From the NCBI RefSeq assembly GCF_002933295.1, contig NZ_PSSW01000002.1:248001-312000 (forward strand): a DNA stretch of 64,000 nucleotides. The letters run 5' to 3'. The notes beneath the pieces were generated by a model, which did not search any database, had not been told where the DNA came from, and was given only the letters and a program-made list of their open reading frames with translations. The stretch's first letter is position 1. Every line of letters begins with the position of its first letter. Origin of the DNA: Marinobacter flavimaris (GTDB taxonomy: Bacteria > Pseudomonadota > Gammaproteobacteria > Pseudomonadales > Oleiphilaceae). Positions 1 to 8,529 of this stretch are shown piece by piece. A program made the translations under genes and the position numbers.

Positions 1-491
1 CGAACATTCCGCAATATCTGCTGGAGGTTGAGAGGAATAAAGCCAAGGCCCTGGGTATTGAGCTCTCCGATATCTTCTCAACCCTGCAGACCCAGCTCGG
101 CTCGCTCTACGTGAATGACTTCACCCGTTTCGGCAAGAACTACCGCGTACTTCTTCAGGCCGAAGGCGAGTTCCGGCAGCGTCCGGAGGACCTGTCCCAT
201 TACTTTGTCCGCAACCGGGATGGCGACATGGTGCCACTGACCACGCGGGCTTCGCTCCAGCCTGTGCTCGGGCCCTCAAGCATCCAGCATTTCAACTTGA
301 AGCGCTCGGTAACCATCTCCGGGGAGGCGGCAGCGGGCTTTGCCAGTGGCGCCGGGGCTGCAAGCCGGGTAAGCCTCGGTATTACGGTTCTCAGTGGCAT
401 GGTTGCCGCCACCGTTCTGGGCACATTGCTGGTCCCGGTATTTTACAAATGGATCCAGTCTGTTCGGGACCGCCGCCAACCGGCAGCGTAG
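1..491 (+). pseudogene. RND efflux pump C-terminal part with internal deletion (partial at left edge)
   Basis: The frame is open from base 3 to the stop at 491. The first part matches the last periplasmic section of an HAE1-type inner-membrane RND pump (KAKALGIELSDI, YVNDFTRFGKNYRV, DMVPLTT, and ITISGEAAAG-like spacing). The last part matches the final membrane helix, GMVAATVLGTLLVPVFY. In AcrB-type pumps about 150 residues, helices TM8-TM11, lie between these parts. Here GEAAAGFASG runs straight into GAGAASRVSLG. The frame is kept, so a shortened protein could be made, but a pump without these helices should not work. The size of the missing part is inferred from remembered family structure. 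The 5' part of the gene lies outside the window. Confidence 0.72.
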
Positions 492-503
492 TTCGCTGAC
501 CGT

Positions 504-1277
504 TCAGGCTGGGTGCTGAAAAACGAAAGCATCCATGGCCAGAACACCGTGTTCGATCCCGCCATCAATCAGCCCGCCGGGTTGCTGCTCCCCGGCTGCA
601 CCGGCGGCCACCAGCAAAGGTAGAAAATGCTCGGTGGTTGGGTGCGCCCGCTTGGCATGGGGGGCCTCCTCCAACGCTGCTATCAGTTGCTGATGGTCGC
701 CGTCCTGCACTTTGGCACGGACCCAATCCGTGAATTCCCTCGCATACCCGGATGCGTTCGGGTCACCCCAGCGAACCTCATACAGATTGTGGGTAAGGCT
801 GCCTGATCCGATGATGAGCACACCATCATGCTCGAGCGGCTGCAGGGCCTGGCCCAACCGCCAGGCAGACGCAGGCCCAAGATCCGTTGGCATCGAAACC
901 TGGAATACCGGAACCGAATGATCAGGGAACAGGTGCATCATTGGCACCCAGGCCCCGTGATCCAGCCCCCGGGTCTCGTCAGCACTGGCCTTCCAGCCCC
1001 CTGCCTCCAACAACGCCAGAGCAGTTCGCGCAAGTTTCGGATGGCCTGGTGCCGGATAGTCGAGGTTATAGAGTTCGGGTGGAAAACCCCGAAAATCGTG
1101 AATCGTCTCGGGTGTTTCCGAGACGCCTACCCGGATTTCTTCCGTCATCCAGTGTGGTGAAACCACCAGCACAGCTGCGGGCCGGGTCAGGCGTTTGCCC
1201 AGCTCTGTCAGGGCCGGGCCAGCAAGGCCCGGCTCCAGCGCAAAGGTGGGAGCGCCGTGGGAAACAAACAGACTCAT
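504..1277 (-). CDS. DODA-type extradiol ring-cleavage dioxygenase (LigB / YgiD-like)
   Basis: A 257-residue soluble protein of the LigB-like extradiol dioxygenase family, at its usual length. Metal-ligand type histidines are seen in SHGAP (His7), VVSPHW (His42) and THNLYEV (His163), with the closing block VLAMDAFVF. Relatives cleave catechol-like rings using a bound metal; the substrate here cannot be read. The start at 1277 is chosen because GGAGGAG lies just upstream. The longer open frame to 1403 would overlap the doxX gene. It lies 25 bp behind doxX on the same strand, so the two are probably co-transcribed, a pairing common in proteobacteria. Confidence 0.85.
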   Translation of the reverse strand: MSLFVSHGAPTFALEPGLAGPALTELGKRLTRPAAVLVVSPHWMTEEIRVGVSETPETIHDFRGFPPELYNLDYPAPGHPKLARTALALLEAGGWKASADETRGLDHGAWVPMMHLFPDHSVPVFQVSMPTDLGPASAWRLGQALQPLEHDGVLIIGSGSLTHNLYEVRWGDPNASGYAREFTDWVRAKVQDGDHQQLIAALEEAPHAKRAHPTTEHFLPLLVAAGAAGEQQPGGLIDGGIEHGVLAMDAFVFQHPA

Positions 1278-1302
1278 GATTTGCTCCTCCGGGTTGCGGT
1301 GG

Positions 1303-1743
1303 TTATCGGGCTGCAATCGCGCGGTCAATGGACGCGCGGCCTGCGCCGCTGAATACCAGGGATACCGATACGGCCAGCAAGGCCAGGCCAAACTCGTAAC
1401 CATTGTTACTCATGAACAGGCCGTTGCCGATATGAACGCTGAAAATGGCGATCAGCATGGCGAATGCCAGTACCGCGCTGGCGGGGCGAACCAGCAGGCC
1501 GATGATCAGAGCCAGGCCACCAAAGAATTCCGCACCGCCGGCCAACAAGGCCATCAGGTAGCCGGGACTCAGCCCGATGGAATCCATCCATTGTCCTGTG
1601 CCTTCCAGGCCATAGCCGCCAAACCAGGCAAACAGTTTCTGGGCGCCATGAGCGGCGAAAATGATACCGACGGGAATTCGAAGGGCCAGAGCGCCCCAGC
1701 CTGCGTCAGTGGCGATCAGTTTGTTCAGGAATGCGTTGTTCAT
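1303..1743 (-). CDS. DoxX family membrane protein
   Basis: A 146-residue integral membrane protein with about four hydrophobic helices. Seen: ALRIPVGIIFAAHGAQKLFAWFG near the N-terminus, a stretch around AGGAEFFGGLALIIGLL, and a C-terminal helix LALLAVSVSLVFSG. This is the DoxX/SURF4 pattern; many members are linked to redox or thiol stress, but no specific reaction is established for this subgroup. The ATG at 1743 has AAGGAG upstream and is preferred over the longer frame to 1773. It is the first gene of a probable operon with the downstream dioxygenase and is divergent from a LysR gene, its likely regulator. Confidence 0.85.
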   Translation of the reverse strand: MNNAFLNKLIATDAGWGALALRIPVGIIFAAHGAQKLFAWFGGYGLEGTGQWMDSIGLSPGYLMALLAGGAEFFGGLALIIGLLVRPASAVLAFAMLIAIFSVHIGNGLFMSNNGYEFGLALLAVSVSLVFSGAGRASIDRAIAAR

Positions 1744-1847
1744 GATGAATCTCCTTGGGTGTGTTGTGAGCATGTGGGTACTTTACAAATATCAATAAAA
1801 GGGATAAACGTGGCTTTAATGAATTAACTGTTCCGGAAAATGAAACA

Positions 1848-2738
1848 ATGGATCGATTGCTGGAGATGCAGACGTTCTGCACCGTGGTTGAGGCGGGGAG
1901 CTTTGTGGCTGCGTCGGAGAATCTGGGGATGTCCAAGGCCGCTGTCTCGCGTTATGTCAGCGAGCTGGAAACCCGTCTAGGGGTTCGGCTGTTGCAGCGG
2001 ACCACCCGCCGGCTGTCGCTGACGGGAGAAGGGGAGGTGTTCTATGTCCGATGCCGGGAGTTACTGGCTGGCGTTGAGGAGGCCGAAGCGGAAATCACCT
2101 CCCGCAATGATGTCGCACGGGGCACGTTACGAGTGAATGCGCCGGTCAGCTTCGGAATCAGCCACCTGGCGCCTTTGTGGGGAGAGTTTCACGCCCGCTA
2201 CCCGGATGTGGAGCTGTCCATCGACCTTTCAGACCGGCTGGTGGTCATCGTCGAGGAAGGCTTTGATCTGGCCATCCGGATTGCCACACTGCAAAGCTCT
2301 ACACTGGTCAGCCGACGGATAACCTCCACCCGGCTGATGGCTTGCGCCTCGCCGGATTACATTGCCACTCACGGCTCCCCAGCGAAACCGGCAGACCTGT
2401 TCAGCCACAGAGTTATCGGCTACAGCAACTTCACGACCGGCAATGACTGGCCTTTTGAAGGCCCCGATGGCGCAATAAGCGTGCGGGTAAGACCATGGAT
2501 GTACGCCAATAATGGCGAAACCTGCTGCGGCGCTGCCGTGGCCGGCCAGGGCATCGTGCTGCAGCCCGGCTTTCTGGTTCATAAAGACCTGGAAGCCGGG
2601 CGGCTGGTGGAGCTGATGCCAGAGTATCGCTCCACCGAGCTGGGCGTTTACGCCGTCTATCCCACCCGCAAGTTCGTTACGCCCAAAGTCCGTGCGCTGG
2701 TTGACTACCTTGTCTCTGCCTTTCCCGATGCCCTGTGA
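1848..2738 (+). CDS. LysR-family transcriptional regulator
   Basis: A 296-residue LysR-type regulator. The N-terminal winged helix-turn-helix is clear (MQTFCTVVEAGSFVAASENL, then MSKAAVSRYVSELETRLG and LLQRTTRRLSLT). The substrate-binding region starts near residue 90 (GTLRVNAPVSFG). The subgroup resembles the CrgA/AaeR-like regulators. It is divergent from the doxX / dioxygenase pair, with about 100 bp between starts, the usual layout for a LysR protein controlling its neighbour. It converges on potI. The effector is unknown. Confidence 0.88.
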   Translation: MDRLLEMQTFCTVVEAGSFVAASENLGMSKAAVSRYVSELETRLGVRLLQRTTRRLSLTGEGEVFYVRCRELLAGVEEAEAEITSRNDVARGTLRVNAPVSFGISHLAPLWGEFHARYPDVELSIDLSDRLVVIVEEGFDLAIRIATLQSSTLVSRRITSTRLMACASPDYIATHGSPAKPADLFSHRVIGYSNFTTGNDWPFEGPDGAISVRVRPWMYANNGETCCGAAVAGQGIVLQPGFLVHKDLEAGRLVELMPEYRSTELGVYAVYPTRKFVTPKVRALVDYLVSAFPDAL

Positions 2739-2755
2739 GGGCGCGAGCGGGGCTT

Positions 2756-2774
2756 CCGGACGCTAGGCGTCCGG
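2756..2774. terminator. Hairpin between convergent LysR and potI genes
   Basis: A perfect 8-bp inverted repeat, CCGGACGC / GCGTCCGG with a 3-base loop, lies between the LysR stop (2738) and the end of potI and overlaps the potI stop codon. There is no clear U-run, so it may be a weak or bidirectional stop signal. Confidence 0.45.
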
Positions 2775-3590
2775 TGTCTGCAGCCGTTTGCGTTCCGCCC
2801 GGCGCATCAGATACCAGGCGATAAATGCAATCAGCGATACAGCCACGATGATCAGGGTGGCCAGCGCGTTGATCTTCGGCGAAACCCCCATCCGCACGGA
2901 GGAAAACACCACCATCGGCAGTGTTGTTGCACCCGGCCCGGAAACGAAGCTGGCAATCACCAGATCATCCAGCGACAGAGTGAACGCCAGCAGCCAGCCA
3001 GATACGAGCGCTGGAGCAATCACTGGCAGTGTAATCACGAAGAAGGTCTTCAGTGGCGTACAGCCCAGGTCCATGGCCGCCTCCTCAATGGAGCGGTCCA
3101 CTTCCTGCAACCGGGCCGATACCACCACCGCCACATAGGCACTGCAGAAGGTGGTGTGGGCGATCCAGATGGTGGCCATGCCACGGTCCACCGGCCAGCC
3201 AATGGTCTGGGCCATCTGTACGAACAACAGCAGCAGCGACAGGCCCGTGATCACCTCTGGCATAACCAGTGGCGCGGTAATCATGCTGGACAGTAGCGTG
3301 CGCCCGCGCATCTTCTTGAACCGGGTGATCACGAACGCACATAGCGTCCCCAGACACACCGCCATGCTGGCGGAGTAGAAGGCAATCCGCAGGCTCATCC
3401 ACACCGCCGACAGAATCTGCTCATCCCGGAACAGCTCGCCGTACCACTGGGTTGAGAAACCGGCCCACACCGATACCAGCCGGGACGCATTGAACGAATA
3501 CACGATCAGCACGAACATCGGCAGATACAGGAACAGCAGACCGAGAACCAGCATCACTTTAGAGAAACTGAAGGAACGGGACTTAACCAT
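2763..3590 (-). CDS. potI: Putrescine ABC transporter permease PotI
   Basis: A 275-residue inner-membrane permease with about six helices and a BPD_transp_1 core. The cytoplasmic EAA loop is visible as EEAAMDLGCTPLKTFFVITLP around residues 165-185, and the N-terminal helix is LGLLFLYLPMFVLIVYSFN. With PotH it would form the membrane channel of a polyamine importer. The start at 3590 overlaps the potH stop by 8 bases (ATGGTTAA), so the genes are translationally coupled. It is the last gene of potFGHI. The length matches PotI of enterobacteria. The polyamine assignment rests on the adjacent puu genes and the PotF-like binding protein. Confidence 0.92.
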   Translation of the reverse strand: MVKSRSFSFSKVMLVLGLLFLYLPMFVLIVYSFNASRLVSVWAGFSTQWYGELFRDEQILSAVWMSLRIAFYSASMAVCLGTLCAFVITRFKKMRGRTLLSSMITAPLVMPEVITGLSLLLLFVQMAQTIGWPVDRGMATIWIAHTTFCSAYVAVVVSARLQEVDRSIEEAAMDLGCTPLKTFFVITLPVIAPALVSGWLLAFTLSLDDLVIASFVSGPGATTLPMVVFSSVRMGVSPKINALATLIIVAVSLIAFIAWYLMRRAERKRLQTPDA

Positions 3591-4512
3591 GCTTTTCCAT
3601 CTCCCGGGCCCGGAACCGATGGAACAGTACAATCGGCACCAGCAGTAACAACAGCATCACGATCGCCAGGGCAGACGCCACCGGCCAGTCGCGGTTGTTG
3701 AAGAACTCTTCCCACAACACCTTGCCGATCATCAGCGTATCCGGCCCGCCCAGCAGTTCCGGGATAACGAACTCGCCAACCGCGGGAATAAACACCAGCA
3801 TGGAACCGGCCAGAATGCCGGCCTTCGACAGGGGCAGGGTAATGGCCCAGAAGGTGGTCAGGCTGCGGCAGCCCAGGTCTGATGCCGCCTCCAGCAGCCG
3901 CACATCCAACTTCACCAGGTTGGTGTAAATGGGCAGCACCATGAACGGCAGGTAGGCATAGACAATGCCCAGCACCACCGCGAAGTTGGTGTTCAGCATT
4001 TTCAGGGGCTGGTCAATCAGACCCAGCCACATCAGAAAACTGTTCAGCAACCCCTGGTTGCCGAGGATACCCATCCACGCATAGACACGGATCAGGAACG
4101 AGGTCCAGGACGGCAGCATCACCATCAACAGCAACACCAGTTGCCAGTGCTTCGGCGCCCGCGCCATGGCGTAGGCCATGGGGTAGCCAATGACCAGGCA
4201 CACCACCGTTGCCAGGAATGCCGTTTTCACCGACCCCCAATAGGCGGCGAAATACAGGCTGTCCGAGAGCAGGAACAGGTAGTTGCCAATGTTCACCACC
4301 ACCGACAGGGTGTTGTCCACCCACCGGAATACGGGCTCGTAAGGGGGGATGGCCATGACCGCCGAGGTCAGGCTGATCTTCAGCACCAGCGCAAAAGGCA
4401 GGAGGAAGAACAGCAGCAGCCACAGGAACGGGATACCGAACACCACCCGGCGATTAAACAGCACTGCACGCACCCGCTCGGTCAGAGGGGTGGGTAAAAG
4501 TTTCCGTCTCAT
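3583..4512 (-). CDS. potH: Putrescine ABC transporter permease PotH
   Basis: A 309-residue inner-membrane permease, partner of PotI. It starts with a hydrophobic helix (FGIPFLWLLLFFLLPFALVL). The EAA loop reads LEAASDLGCRSLTTFWAITLP, and the motif VGEFVIPELLGGPDT that follows is typical of PotH/PotB. The ATG at 4512 lies 4 bases after the potG stop; its ribosome site is weak, which suggests coupled translation. The longer frame to 4593 would overlap potG and is not used. Confidence 0.92.
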   Translation of the reverse strand: MRRKLLPTPLTERVRAVLFNRRVVFGIPFLWLLLFFLLPFALVLKISLTSAVMAIPPYEPVFRWVDNTLSVVVNIGNYLFLLSDSLYFAAYWGSVKTAFLATVVCLVIGYPMAYAMARAPKHWQLVLLLMVMLPSWTSFLIRVYAWMGILGNQGLLNSFLMWLGLIDQPLKMLNTNFAVVLGIVYAYLPFMVLPIYTNLVKLDVRLLEAASDLGCRSLTTFWAITLPLSKAGILAGSMLVFIPAVGEFVIPELLGGPDTLMIGKVLWEEFFNNRDWPVASALAIVMLLLLLVPIVLFHRFRAREMEKHG

Positions 4513-4516
4513 TTGC

Positions 4517-5635
4517 TCAGTTCCAGAGCAGGATGGGGCTGGAGGCTTCCCAGGATACGAATACCCTGTCGCCCCAGGTTGGCCGCTCGCCACGGCGTTC
4601 CACGTTCGCCATGGTCGCCTGAACGCGTTTGCCGCTGGCCAGCTTTACGTAGTAGGACGTGATGTCGCCCAGGTAGGCAATATTGTCCACCGTGCCGCAG
4701 CTCCAGTTGTGCTCGCCCTCGGGTTTGTCCGCGGTGAGGTAGATTTTTTCCGGGCGCATGGCAACCAGGGTTTCGGTGGTTTCCGCTGGCGTGGTTACAC
4801 CACGATCAATGAAAACCGGCGCATCCAGCAGGTTGCTGGTCAGCGTGATGCTGTCGGCCTCGTCTTCCCGGATGTGGGCCTCGAAAATGTTCACCGAGCC
4901 AATAAACTCTGCCGTCATGCGGCTGTTCGGGCTCTCATAGATGTCGATGGGCGAGCCGATCTGGGCAATCCGGCCCTGCGCCATGATGGCGATGCGGCTG
5001 GCCATGGTCATGGCCTCTTCCTGGTCGTGGGTCACCATCAGGCAGGTGGCACCCACGTTTTCCAGAATTTCCACCAGTTCCAGCTGCATTTCGGTACGCA
5101 GCTTTTTGTCCAGGGCGCCCATGGGCTCGTCCAGCAACAGCAGCTTGGGACGTTTGGCCAGTGAGCGGGCCAGGGCAACGCGTTGCTGCTGACCACCGGA
5201 AAGCTGCTGGGGTTTGCGCCGGGCATAGGGTTCCATCTTGACCAGCTTCAGCATGGCGGCCACCCGGTCGCGAATTTCGCTTTTCGGCAACTTGTCCTGT
5301 TTCAGGCCCATGGCAATGTTCTGCTCCACCGTCATATGGGGGAACAGAGCATAGGACTGGAACATCATGTTGGTCGGGCGCAGGAACGGGGGCAGAGCTG
5401 TAACGTCCTGGCCGTCGAGCATGATGGAGCCGGCGTTGGGCGTTTCAAAACCTGCGAGCATGCGTAGCAGGGTGGACTTGCCGGAACCGGAACCACCCAG
5501 AAGGGCAAAGATCTCGCCCTTGTGGATGTCCAGGTTCACATTGTCCACGGCCAGCGTGCCATCAAAGCTTTTGGAAATGCTCCGAATGCTGAGTAACACC
5601 TCCGCTTGCGCGGAGGTGTTGTTGCCGTTTTCCAC
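4517..5635 (-). CDS. potG: Putrescine ABC transporter ATPase PotG
   Basis: A 372-residue ABC ATPase with a C-terminal TOBE domain. Walker A GGSGSGKST is at about residues 47-55, the signature LSGGQQQRVALARSLA near 145, and Walker B LLLLDEPMGALD near 165. The C-terminal 110 residues (VAMRPEKIYLT onward) fit the regulatory TOBE part of PotA/PotG. It would power uptake through PotH/PotI. The first in-frame start is GTG at 5635, three bases after the potF stop, with no strong ribosome site, so translation probably depends on coupling to potF. Confidence 0.92.
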   Translation of the reverse strand: MENGNNTSAQAEVLLSIRSISKSFDGTLAVDNVNLDIHKGEIFALLGGSGSGKSTLLRMLAGFETPNAGSIMLDGQDVTALPPFLRPTNMMFQSYALFPHMTVEQNIAMGLKQDKLPKSEIRDRVAAMLKLVKMEPYARRKPQQLSGGQQQRVALARSLAKRPKLLLLDEPMGALDKKLRTEMQLELVEILENVGATCLMVTHDQEEAMTMASRIAIMAQGRIAQIGSPIDIYESPNSRMTAEFIGSVNIFEAHIREDEADSITLTSNLLDAPVFIDRGVTTPAETTETLVAMRPEKIYLTADKPEGEHNWSCGTVDNIAYLGDITSYYVKLASGKRVQATMANVERRGERPTWGDRVFVSWEASSPILLWN

Positions 5636-5638
5636 CGC

Positions 5639-6745
5639 TTAACGACCAGACTTCACGTTGGTCCAGGTGCGGGTCATCAGACGCTGGGCGTCCTGAGGCC
5701 GGCCTTCCATGATGTACAGCTTCTTCATCACCTCATCGGTCGGGTAGATGCTGATATCGCTCAGAATCTCCGGATCAACGAATTCGTTGGCCGGCTTGTT
5801 CGGGTTGGCGTACCACACATAGTTGGTCACGTCCGCGATGATTTCCGGACGCATCAGGAAGTTCATCAACTTGTGGGCGTTCTCAACGTTCGGTGCGCCG
5901 GCCGGGATGGTCATCATGTCGAACCACAGGACTGCACCTTCTTTGGGAATGGTGTAGCGGATCACGTTGCCGTTCTCGGCTTCCTCGGCGCGTGCGGCGG
6001 CCTGCAGGATGTCGCCGGAGTAACCGGCAGCCACACACAGGTCACCGTTGGCCAGGTCAGCAATGTAACGCGACGAATGGAAGTAGGTGATGTTCGGGCG
6101 AATGGCCTTGATCACCTCGCCGCCTTTCCTGATGTCGTCGGCGTTGTTGCTGTTCGGGTCCAGGCCAATGTAGGCCATGGCAGCACGAACCATTTCCTCG
6201 CCGGAATCCAGCATGGCAATACCGCAGCCGCCGGCGGCAAGCTTGCCGGTGACTTCAGGATCGAATACCAGGGCCCAGGAATCGGTGGGAGCGCTGTCAC
6301 CCAGGATTTCCTGGATACGGCCTTCGTTATAGCCATAGCCGTTGGTGCCCCAGAGATAAGGCAGAGCAAACTGGCTACCCGGGTCAACCTTTTCCAGATC
6401 GTCCATCAGATCCGGGTTGAGGTTGCTCATGTTCGGCAGCTTGCTGTGGTCCAGCGCTACGAAGGCGTTGGCAGAAATCTGCTTGGCCACATAGTGGTTG
6501 GACGGCACAACAAGATCGTAGCCGGAACGACCGGAAAGCAGGGCGGCTTCGAGGATCTCGTTACTGTCGTAAACGTCGTAGATCACCTTGATGCCGGTTT
6601 CTTCCGTGAACTTCGCCAGGGTATCCTCGGCGATGTAATCGGACCAGTTGTAGACACGCACTTCCTCGGCGGCAAACGCGGAAGAGGCACACAGAGACAA
6701 CGCAACAGAGGCGGCCAGCGCCTGTGGCTTACACAACTTCAACAT
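5639..6745 (-). CDS. potF: Putrescine-binding periplasmic protein PotF
   Basis: A 368-residue periplasmic binding protein. The signal peptide is LAASVALSLCASSAFA followed by AEEVRVYNWSDYI, the standard start of mature PotF/PotD. Other family blocks are EVTGKLAAGG, LWFDMMTIPAGA and MNFLMRPE. It would deliver putrescine or a related polyamine to PotGHI. The ATG at 6745 is preferred over the frame start at 6781 because the signal peptide then begins properly (MLKLCK). It is the first gene of the potFGHI operon and divergent from puuA. Confidence 0.92.
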   Translation of the reverse strand: MLKLCKPQALAASVALSLCASSAFAAEEVRVYNWSDYIAEDTLAKFTEETGIKVIYDVYDSNEILEAALLSGRSGYDLVVPSNHYVAKQISANAFVALDHSKLPNMSNLNPDLMDDLEKVDPGSQFALPYLWGTNGYGYNEGRIQEILGDSAPTDSWALVFDPEVTGKLAAGGCGIAMLDSGEEMVRAAMAYIGLDPNSNNADDIRKGGEVIKAIRPNITYFHSSRYIADLANGDLCVAAGYSGDILQAAARAEEAENGNVIRYTIPKEGAVLWFDMMTIPAGAPNVENAHKLMNFLMRPEIIADVTNYVWYANPNKPANEFVDPEILSDISIYPTDEVMKKLYIMEGRPQDAQRLMTRTWTNVKSGR

Positions 6746-7078
6746 TGGATGATGTCCCTCACTCAAAAGGGATAAATACAAAACGTGCAGGACGCACGCG
6801 GTGTTGTGCAGGTCTGCTGAGGGTGGCCGCAGGTGGCTGTTGTCCCGGGAAGAACCGGTCGCCGCCTTTTGACTCCTTTAAGGCTTGTCCTGGAAACGGC
6901 GGTGGGGAACCTGCCGAATTCTCGCGATATTTATCATGAGATGCGGGGTTGCGCTATAAAAATTTTACTCCGGGATTTGTGGTATGTCCCTATCTTGCCA
7001 AACACCCCGGAAAGCGGGATAAAGGAGTGTTGAAACCCCTGCGCCGGCTCCTCGGCACCAGGCCTGTTTGCGTTGTGG
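6746..7078. promoter_or_regulatory. Divergent potF / puuA control region
   Basis: A 333-bp gap between divergent potF and puuA. It has no convincing gene. An AT-rich section at about 6920-6975 (around TATAAAAATTTTA) is the best place for promoters in either direction. A strong ribosome-site-like AAAGGAG at 7021-7027 is too far from the puuA start to serve it. It would serve a short frame beginning at GTG 7027 and ending at 7155 in another phase, which overlaps the start of puuA; whether that frame is used is unknown. Confidence 0.4.
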
Positions 7079-8455
7079 ATGGCTTCCCTTATGGCTTCTG
7101 GTTCTTCGAGTGCCGACTCGTTCCTTCAGGCACACCCCGAACTGCAGTTTGTTGATCTGCTGATCCCGGATATGAATGGCATTGTTCGCGGCAAGCGGGT
7201 AGACCCGTCTGCTTTGGCGAAGGTGTTTGAACGCGGTGTGGCTATGCCGGCGTCCATCTTTGCCCTGAACATTCAGGGCACTACGGTGGAAGAAACCGGC
7301 CTCGGCCTGGATATTGGCGAGGCAGACCGCGTCTGTCTGCCCATTGAAAATACCCTCACTATGGAACCCTGGCAGAAGCGGCCCACTGCGCAACTTCTGT
7401 TGACCATGTATGAGCTGGATCGCGAGACACCGTTTTTCGCAGATCCGCGGGTGGTCTTGCAGAACATCATCAAGCGCTTCGAGGAACTGGGGCTGACTCC
7501 CGTGGCGGCCTTTGAGCTGGAGTTTTACCTGATTGACCAGGAAAACCTCGCCGGTCGCCCTCAGCCACCCAAATCACCCCTCTCTGGCAAACGCCCGGCG
7601 GGCACGCAGGCCTATTCCATTGATGATCTGGACGAATACGCTGAATTCCTGGCGGACGTGCTGGATGCCGCCCATGAGCAGGAGCTGCCGGCGGATGCGC
7701 TGGTAGCCGAGTCCGCGCCCGGGCAGTTTGAGGTCAACCTGCACTACGTGGATGACGCGGTGCAGGCGTGCGACCACGCCACTCTGCTGAAGCGTCTGAT
7801 CAAGAACATGGCCTACGACCATGAAATGGACACCACGTTCATGGCCAAGCCCTATCACAACCAGGCCGGCAGTGGCATGCACCTGCACTTGAGCCTGGTG
7901 GATGGCGAAGGCCGTAACGTGTTTGCCGGCGACGCCGAGCAGCCAAACGACATGCTGCGCTGGGCCGTGGGTGGATTGGTCGCCACCATGAACGACGCCA
8001 TGGCCTTGTTCTGCCCCAATATCAATTCCTACCGCCGGTTCAGCCCGGAGTACTACGTGCCCAGCGCTGCCACCTGGGGCGTGGACAACCGCACTGCGTC
8101 GCTGCGTCTGCCGGGCGGTGATCCCGAGGCCCTGCGAATCGAACACCGGGTCGCCGGTGCCGATGCCAACCCGTATCTGCTGATGGCTGCGGTGCTGGCG
8201 GGTATTCACTACGGCATCTCCAACAGGATAGAGCCACCACCGGTCACCGTGGGTAATGCCCATGAACAGCACGAAGCCTCACTGGTGAATAACCTGCGGG
8301 ATGCCTTGCGGGAGCTGGGGCAATCGAAAGTGATGGCCGATTATCTCGGCAGCCAGTTTCTGGATGTGTTCGTCGCCTGCAAGGAGCATGAACTGAACGA
8401 ATTCGAGATGACCATCTCCGATCTCGAATATCTCTGGTACCTGCACACGGTCTGA
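7079..8455 (+). CDS. puuA: Gamma-glutamylputrescine synthetase PuuA (glutamine synthetase family)
   Basis: About 458 residues. The glutamine-synthetase fold is recognised by the N-terminal block FVDLLIPDMNGIVRGKR, the metal and ATP region FELEFYL, SAPGQFEVNL, the loop NQAGSGMHLHLS, and VDNRTASLRLP then RIEHRVAGADANPYL near the C-terminus. PuuA joins glutamate to putrescine using ATP, the first step of the Puu route. Context supports this over true glutamine synthetase: potFGHI is divergent and puuC/puuB follow. ATG at 7079 or 7091 is possible; neither has a strong ribosome site. E. coli PuuA is slightly longer (472) at the N-terminus. Confidence 0.88.
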   Translation: MASLMASGSSSADSFLQAHPELQFVDLLIPDMNGIVRGKRVDPSALAKVFERGVAMPASIFALNIQGTTVEETGLGLDIGEADRVCLPIENTLTMEPWQKRPTAQLLLTMYELDRETPFFADPRVVLQNIIKRFEELGLTPVAAFELEFYLIDQENLAGRPQPPKSPLSGKRPAGTQAYSIDDLDEYAEFLADVLDAAHEQELPADALVAESAPGQFEVNLHYVDDAVQACDHATLLKRLIKNMAYDHEMDTTFMAKPYHNQAGSGMHLHLSLVDGEGRNVFAGDAEQPNDMLRWAVGGLVATMNDAMALFCPNINSYRRFSPEYYVPSAATWGVDNRTASLRLPGGDPEALRIEHRVAGADANPYLLMAAVLAGIHYGISNRIEPPPVTVGNAHEQHEASLVNNLRDALRELGQSKVMADYLGSQFLDVFVACKEHELNEFEMTISDLEYLWYLHTV

Positions 8456-8468
8456 TCAATTCCGGGAT

Positions 8469-8498
8469 AAAAAACGGCGCCTTGAAGGCGCCGTTTTT
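8469..8498. terminator. Bidirectional intrinsic terminator between puuA and puuC
   Basis: A perfect inverted repeat, AAAAACGGCGCCTT / AAGGCGCCGTTTTT, lies between the convergent puuA and puuC stops. The GC stem is flanked by A-runs and T-runs on the proper sides for both strands. Confidence 0.9.
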
Positions 8499-8529
8499 CG
8501 TTTGCCGGACTGCGACTAACTATTCCGAA

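Noticed and set aside
7027..7155. Short frame with strong ribosome site in front of puuA
   Set aside because: No coding character can be shown; only mentioned in the intergenic entry.
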